A stretch of 6,724 nt of DNA from Minisyncoccota bacterium (GTDB taxonomy: Bacteria; Patescibacteriota; Minisyncoccia; Phycocordibacterales; GCA-2747955): positions 1-6,724 of the forward strand of contig CALLVB010000006.1 in NCBI GenBank assembly GCA_938010795.1, written 5' to 3'. Numbering within the stretch: the stretch's first letter is position 1; the number at the start of each line of letters is the position of its first letter. Shown here piece after piece: positions 3,656-6,724 of this stretch. The notes below the pieces were generated by a model that worked only from the letters and a program-made list of their open reading frames with translations, was not told where the DNA came from and searched no databases. A program made the translations under genes and the position numbers.

Positions 3656-4582
3656 CTACTTTGTAGTCTCCATCCCTGAGGTGATCTCTGAAATTTCACT
3701 AGTAATGGCAGCTTGCCTCTGTTTATTAAATTGTCGTTTGAGATCTTTGGCTACCTCCCCTGCCTTGTCTGTTGCATTTTTCATCGCAACCATACGTGCT
3801 GAATGTTCTGACGCCTTAGACTCGAGTAGTGCGTAATACAGTGATGTGGTAACCAGATATGGAACAATATTTTCAAGTACTGTTTGTGCGTTTGGTTCAA
3901 ACTTGTAATCAGTTGGCATATCTTTATCAAAGTCATACTCACCCGCCTTATCTGCATACCTTCCCTTCTTGGGAATAATCTCTTCGATGAACCCTTTGAG
4001 TCCCTCTGTGGTAATTGGTAACACTTTTCGTGCAAGTGGTTTTTGTTCGGTAGTAGTCACAAACTTAGTGTGAAGTACGTAGAAAGAATTGTAGTCTCCA
4101 TTAAAGAATAGGTCAGTGACTTGTTTTGAGATCTCCTCAAATTCACCCAGTTCATCTGCCTCCCCTAACTGCGCGATATGATGTAAGTTTTCATACCCTC
4201 GACGTTGTGTATATTCGTATGCTTTTTTACCAACTGTAATTAACCCTACTGAATTTGTATCTAATCCATACTCTTCAATAAACTCTTCGAATGCCTTGAA
4301 TAAATTTGTATTGAGAGCTCCTGCAAGGCCTTTATCAGAAGATACGATTACTAAACCAACTTTATTTCCCTTGGTATCTGCAAAGTATTCAGAGATGTCT
4401 TTAGATGTTGCGTGTGCAAGTCTTCTAAGCGCCCAGAACGCGAAAAACGCGTATTCTCGAGCCTTTAGTGCCACCTCTTGAGCTTTACGCATTTTAACCG
4501 CAGAAACAGACTCCATGGCTTTAGTAACCTTGGCTGTCTTTTTTACAGAAGTGATTTTGTTTTTAATATCTCGTAATGCCAT
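3656..4582 (-). CDS. atpG: F1 ATP synthase gamma subunit
   Basis: Gamma is the central rotor shaft of F1, coupling proton flow in Fo to catalysis in the alpha3beta3 ring at the inner face of the membrane. The family-defining N-terminal helix (residues 3-45; VTKAMESVSAVKMRKAQ) and C-terminal helix (ASEHSARMVAMKNATDKAG through ITSEISEITSG, 257-303) are both present. The C-terminal signature I-T-x-E-x2-E-x3-G is kept, but the usual Ala after Gly is Met304. At 308 aa it is about 20 residues longer than the E. coli protein, with extra acidic sequence around 137-150 and 205-230. It starts 9 nt after the atpA stop with no SD, so translational coupling is likely. A terminator follows at once, without atpD. 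Confidence 0.96.
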   Translation of the reverse strand: MALRDIKNKITSVKKTAKVTKAMESVSAVKMRKAQEVALKAREYAFFAFWALRRLAHATSKDISEYFADTKGNKVGLVIVSSDKGLAGALNTNLFKAFEEFIEEYGLDTNSVGLITVGKKAYEYTQRRGYENLHHIAQLGEADELGEFEEISKQVTDLFFNGDYNSFYVLHTKFVTTTEQKPLARKVLPITTEGLKGFIEEIIPKKGRYADKAGEYDFDKDMPTDYKFEPNAQTVLENIVPYLVTTSLYYALLESKASEHSARMVAMKNATDKAGEVAKDLKRQFNKQRQAAITSEISEITSGMETTK

Positions 4583-4591
4583 GTGTGGTTA

Positions 4592-6142
4592 TTATTTACG
4601 ATTTTTAACAAATGTTTCAATGAAGTTTGTTAACTTCTCTTTTGTTTCGTCTTCAAGTTTCTTAGATGTTCTAATTTCATCCATAATTTCAGGAGCCTCA
4701 TTTTCCATCTTCTCGAAGAGCTCTGACTCGATAGTAATCATGTCTTCTACTGGGAAATCTCGTCCGTAGTTATTTGTAATGAAGAATAGAGATACTACTT
4801 GTTTCTCAAATGGTAGTGGTGAATTATTTTTTTGCTTCAGCATTTCAACCACACGTAGAGAAGATTCGATTTTTTCTTTTGTCCCTTCATCTAGGTCTGA
4901 TGAGAATTGCATGAATGCTTCTAGTTCTCGGAATTGTGCCAGAGAAAGTTTAATAGGGCCTGATACTTTCTTCATTGCTTTGGTCTGAGCTGCTGATCCC
5001 ACACGTGACACTGAAAGCCCCACGTCGATCGCTGGTCTCAGTCCTTTGTTAAATAGGTTTGAGTCCAAGAAAATCTGTCCATCAGTAATAGAAATTACGT
5101 TTGTTGGAATATATGCAGATACATCTCCTTCTTGTGTCTCAATAATTGGTAGTGCGGTAATTGAACCTCCTCCGTGTTTCTCTGAAACTTTTGCTGCTCG
5201 CTCAAGAAGTCGTGAGTGTAAATAAAATACGTCTCCCGGGTATGCTTCTCGTCCAGGTGGTCTCCGTAGTAGTAATGACATTTGCCTGTATGCAACAGCC
5301 TGTTTTGAAAGATCATCATAAATAATAAGAACGTCTCGACCTTTATCCATAAAGTACTCTGCGATTGCCACTCCTGAGAATGGTGCCAAAAATAGTTCAG
5401 CCGCTGGTTTTGAAGCTGCTGCTGAAACCACAACAGTATATTCCATTGCTCCTTGTTTTTTCAGTTCTTCTACAATCTTTGCTGTTTTAGATTCTTTTTG
5501 CCCAATTGCTACATATACACAAACAGGACGAGTTTCTGCCGGCTCGTTCTTTTGGTTAATGATAGTGTCGATTGCAATAGTTGTTTTACCAGTACCTCGA
5601 TCACCAATAATAAGTTCTCGTTGTCCTCGTCCGATAGGCACCATTGAATCAATGGCTTTAATTCCTGTTTGAAGCGGAGTATTCACTGGTGCTCTGTCGA
5701 TAACACCAAATGCTTCTCGTTCTACAAGCATGTCTCTATCACCTTTAATCTCTCCAGCTCCATCAATTGGATTAGCTAGTGAGTCCACTACTCGTCCAAG
5801 AATTTCATCAGAAACAGATACAGAAAGAATCTTTCCTGTCTTAACCACTGAATCTCCTTCTTTAATTGAGTTAGGATTTCCAAGAACCACAGCCTTTACT
5901 GAGTCCTCTTCAATATTTAGTACAAGACCAAATGTCTTGCTCCCTCCTTCTAATGATTCTTCTACTGACTTTGAATCACCAGAATTAAACAGAACCATTT
6001 CTGTCATTTGAACTCCTGAAAGTCCTTCGATATTTACTACTCCATCAGCAGTCTCAAGTACTGTACCGATCTGTTCTACATCAGAGCTTACTTGAAAGTT
6101 CTCAAGCTCTTTTTGTAGTTTTTCTATTAACGCGTTCGACAT
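4592..6142 (-). CDS. atpA: F1 ATP synthase alpha subunit
   Basis: Alpha forms the alternating hexamer with beta and carries the non-catalytic nucleotide sites. At 516 aa it is full length. Visible in order: the N-terminal beta-barrel (about 20-95), Walker A G180-DRGT-G-K186-T, Walker B VLIIYDD (D276, D277), the PAIDVGLSVS signature (370-379) followed by the arginine finger R380, and the C-terminal helical domain. The P-loop has Gly183 where alpha subunits usually have Gln (GDRQTGKT in E. coli). No SD precedes the ATG; the leader is A/T-rich. It lies 106 bp after atpH with a terminator-like hairpin between them, and 9 bp before atpG. Confidence 0.98.
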   Translation of the reverse strand: MSNALIEKLQKELENFQVSSDVEQIGTVLETADGVVNIEGLSGVQMTEMVLFNSGDSKSVEESLEGGSKTFGLVLNIEEDSVKAVVLGNPNSIKEGDSVVKTGKILSVSVSDEILGRVVDSLANPIDGAGEIKGDRDMLVEREAFGVIDRAPVNTPLQTGIKAIDSMVPIGRGQRELIIGDRGTGKTTIAIDTIINQKNEPAETRPVCVYVAIGQKESKTAKIVEELKKQGAMEYTVVVSAAASKPAAELFLAPFSGVAIAEYFMDKGRDVLIIYDDLSKQAVAYRQMSLLLRRPPGREAYPGDVFYLHSRLLERAAKVSEKHGGGSITALPIIETQEGDVSAYIPTNVISITDGQIFLDSNLFNKGLRPAIDVGLSVSRVGSAAQTKAMKKVSGPIKLSLAQFRELEAFMQFSSDLDEGTKEKIESSLRVVEMLKQKNNSPLPFEKQVVSLFFITNNYGRDFPVEDMITIESELFEKMENEAPEIMDEIRTSKKLEDETKEKLTNFIETFVKNRK

Positions 6143-6180
6143 ATAAAATTTGTAATTTAGTTGGCAAAATTATGGTTGGT

Positions 6181-6209
6181 ATTGTAGCAAATTTTTCCCT
6201 CTTTACTAA
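6181..6209 (-). promoter_or_regulatory. Possible internal promoter for atpA-atpG
   Basis: On the minus strand TTAGTA (6209-6204), a 17-nt spacer and TACAAT (6186-6181) give a weak -35 and a good -10 immediately downstream of the hairpin at 6213-6242. If real, atpA-atpG can be transcribed apart from atpH. Confidence 0.3.
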
Positions 6210-6211
6210 AT

Positions 6212-6242
6212 AAAAACACGCCGGCTTGCGCCGGCGTGTTTT
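6212..6242 (-). terminator. Terminator-like hairpin inside the atp operon
   Basis: A perfect 13-bp stem (6213-6225 with 6230-6242) carries a GCAA tetraloop on the minus strand and is followed by TTTTTATTT. It begins 6 nt after the atpH stop. It has every mark of an intrinsic terminator, yet it sits between two genes of one complex. Partial termination or RNA processing is likely. Confidence 0.8.
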
Positions 6243-6248
6243 ATGACA

Positions 6249-6641
6249 TTATGCAACCAACCTTTTGTACATATCTATTAATCCCCTTTTATATGATTTA
6301 TCAAGCATTGCATGAGAGTTTTTTGCTATAAATCCTCCCACAATCGATGCATCCTCAACAACAATCAAGTTCTCTGTATTAAATGTATCTGAGTGACCAG
6401 CAAGTACTTGTGTGTACTTTTGTGCATCTTGTGCGTCTCTTACAACAAGTGTTGTTTCCTGCCCTTGCAGTGAGCGTTCTTGGAGTGCTTTAAATTCCCG
6501 AACAATTGATGGGAGTAACTTGTGCTCCTTTTTATGTTTTAGTGCCGCAATAAAATTATCAAAAAACTGATTCATTTCTGATTCTGTCTTCTGCGTTTGT
6601 GCATGCAATAATGTTTGTGCGTAAAGTTTTGCTTTGCTCAT
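6249..6641 (-). CDS. atpH: F1 ATP synthase delta subunit, short form
   Basis: Delta (OSCP) is part of the peripheral stalk, joining the top of F1 to the b subunits. The N-terminus has the family's YAxxLL-like start (Y7-A-Q-T-L-L). The C-terminus keeps the diagnostic pattern VVEDASIVGGFIAKNSHAML-DKS-YKRGLIDMYKRL (93-128), matching the D-x-x-(I/L)-x-G-G/G-V...D-x-S...L hallmark. At 130 aa it is about 50 residues shorter than the usual ~180; the N-terminal helical domain appears compact. There is no SD. Position directly before atpA agrees with canonical order F-H-A-G. Identity rests on the C-terminal motif plus context. Confidence 0.85.
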   Translation of the reverse strand: MSKAKLYAQTLLHAQTQKTESEMNQFFDNFIAALKHKKEHKLLPSIVREFKALQERSLQGQETTLVVRDAQDAQKYTQVLAGHSDTFNTENLIVVEDASIVGGFIAKNSHAMLDKSYKRGLIDMYKRLVA

Positions 6642-6668
6642 AACAAGTTCGTTATTTGTGCTGGTATT

Positions 6669-6724
6669 CTACCTTAGTTTTAACAATTCTAAAAATTCAT
6701 CTGCTTCTGCATCAGACCCATAAG
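6669..6724 (-). CDS. C-terminal tail of an unidentified gene upstream of atpH
   Basis: On the minus strand an open frame enters from the window edge and reads YGSDAEADEFLELLKLR before a TAG at 6671-6669. It ends 27 nt before atpH, so it is probably in the same operon. By gene order it could be atpF (subunit b), but 17 acidic/leucine-rich residues are not enough to identify it. A second frame is open for only 11 codons here and is less likely. Confidence 0.5.
   Translation of the reverse strand, partial: YGSDAEADEFLELLKLR

Noticed and set aside
3781..4035. 84-codon minus-strand frame within atpG
   Set aside because: Out-of-frame shadow of atpG, which is unambiguous by motifs.
4779..6011. Several plus-strand frames of 60-95 codons opposite atpA
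   Set aside because: Antisense shadows of a conserved gene; low-complexity Ser/Phe-rich products without SD or promoter.

Overview
The window is AT-rich and gene-dense. It looks like a small-genome bacterium, most plausibly of the Patescibacteria/CPR (Parcubacteria-like) kind. This is an inference from several features: none of the three tRNA genes encodes CCA; the initiator tRNA has a relaxed anticodon stem; ATP synthase delta is short (130 aa); several genes start without a Shine-Dalgarno site; and tRNA genes sit among palindromic elements with a GAGCGTAGCGA-type core. No 16S or ribosomal protein is present to confirm the taxon.

Left part (1-850), tRNA region: a bidirectional terminator (24-53) is followed by an odd 118-bp element (57-174). 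On the minus strand that element reads as a tRNA-fMet 3' end whose T-loop has been replaced by two adjacent hairpins sharing the same 11-nt loop. Next come an AT palindrome, a long hairpin abutting the tRNA 3' end, the intact initiator tRNA-fMet (247-317, minus), and a broken 5' half-copy of that tRNA (364-415, minus). On the plus strand lie a CAT-anticodon tRNA (541-614) and tRNA-Asp (742-815) with its terminator.

Middle part (850-3620), accessory genes: a stand-alone unknown 126-aa gene (plus) has a near-consensus promoter, an operator-like palindrome, a good SD and a terminator. On the minus strand follow a P-loop kinase-like gene and a HAD phosphatase 14 bp apart, ending at a shared bidirectional terminator. 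Upstream of the pair is a 62-bp inverted repeat between a possible -10 box and a terminator-like hairpin, which could be a small RNA gene. Then comes an unknown 197-aa gene with a strong promoter, SD and strong terminator.

Right part (3620-6724), ATP synthase: on the minus strand in transcription order are the C-terminal tail of an unidentified gene, atpH (delta), a 13-bp GNRA-capped terminator-like hairpin, atpA (alpha) and atpG (gamma), then a very strong terminator. The canonical atpD (beta) and atpC (epsilon) do not follow atpG. Either they lie elsewhere, or the operon has been split. The hairpin between atpH and atpA suggests attenuation or a processing point that sets the delta:alpha ratio.

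The strongest candidates for something new are the tRNA-derived element at 57-174, the half-tRNA copy beside the real initiator tRNA, the putative small RNA at 2681-2773, and the punctuated atp operon.
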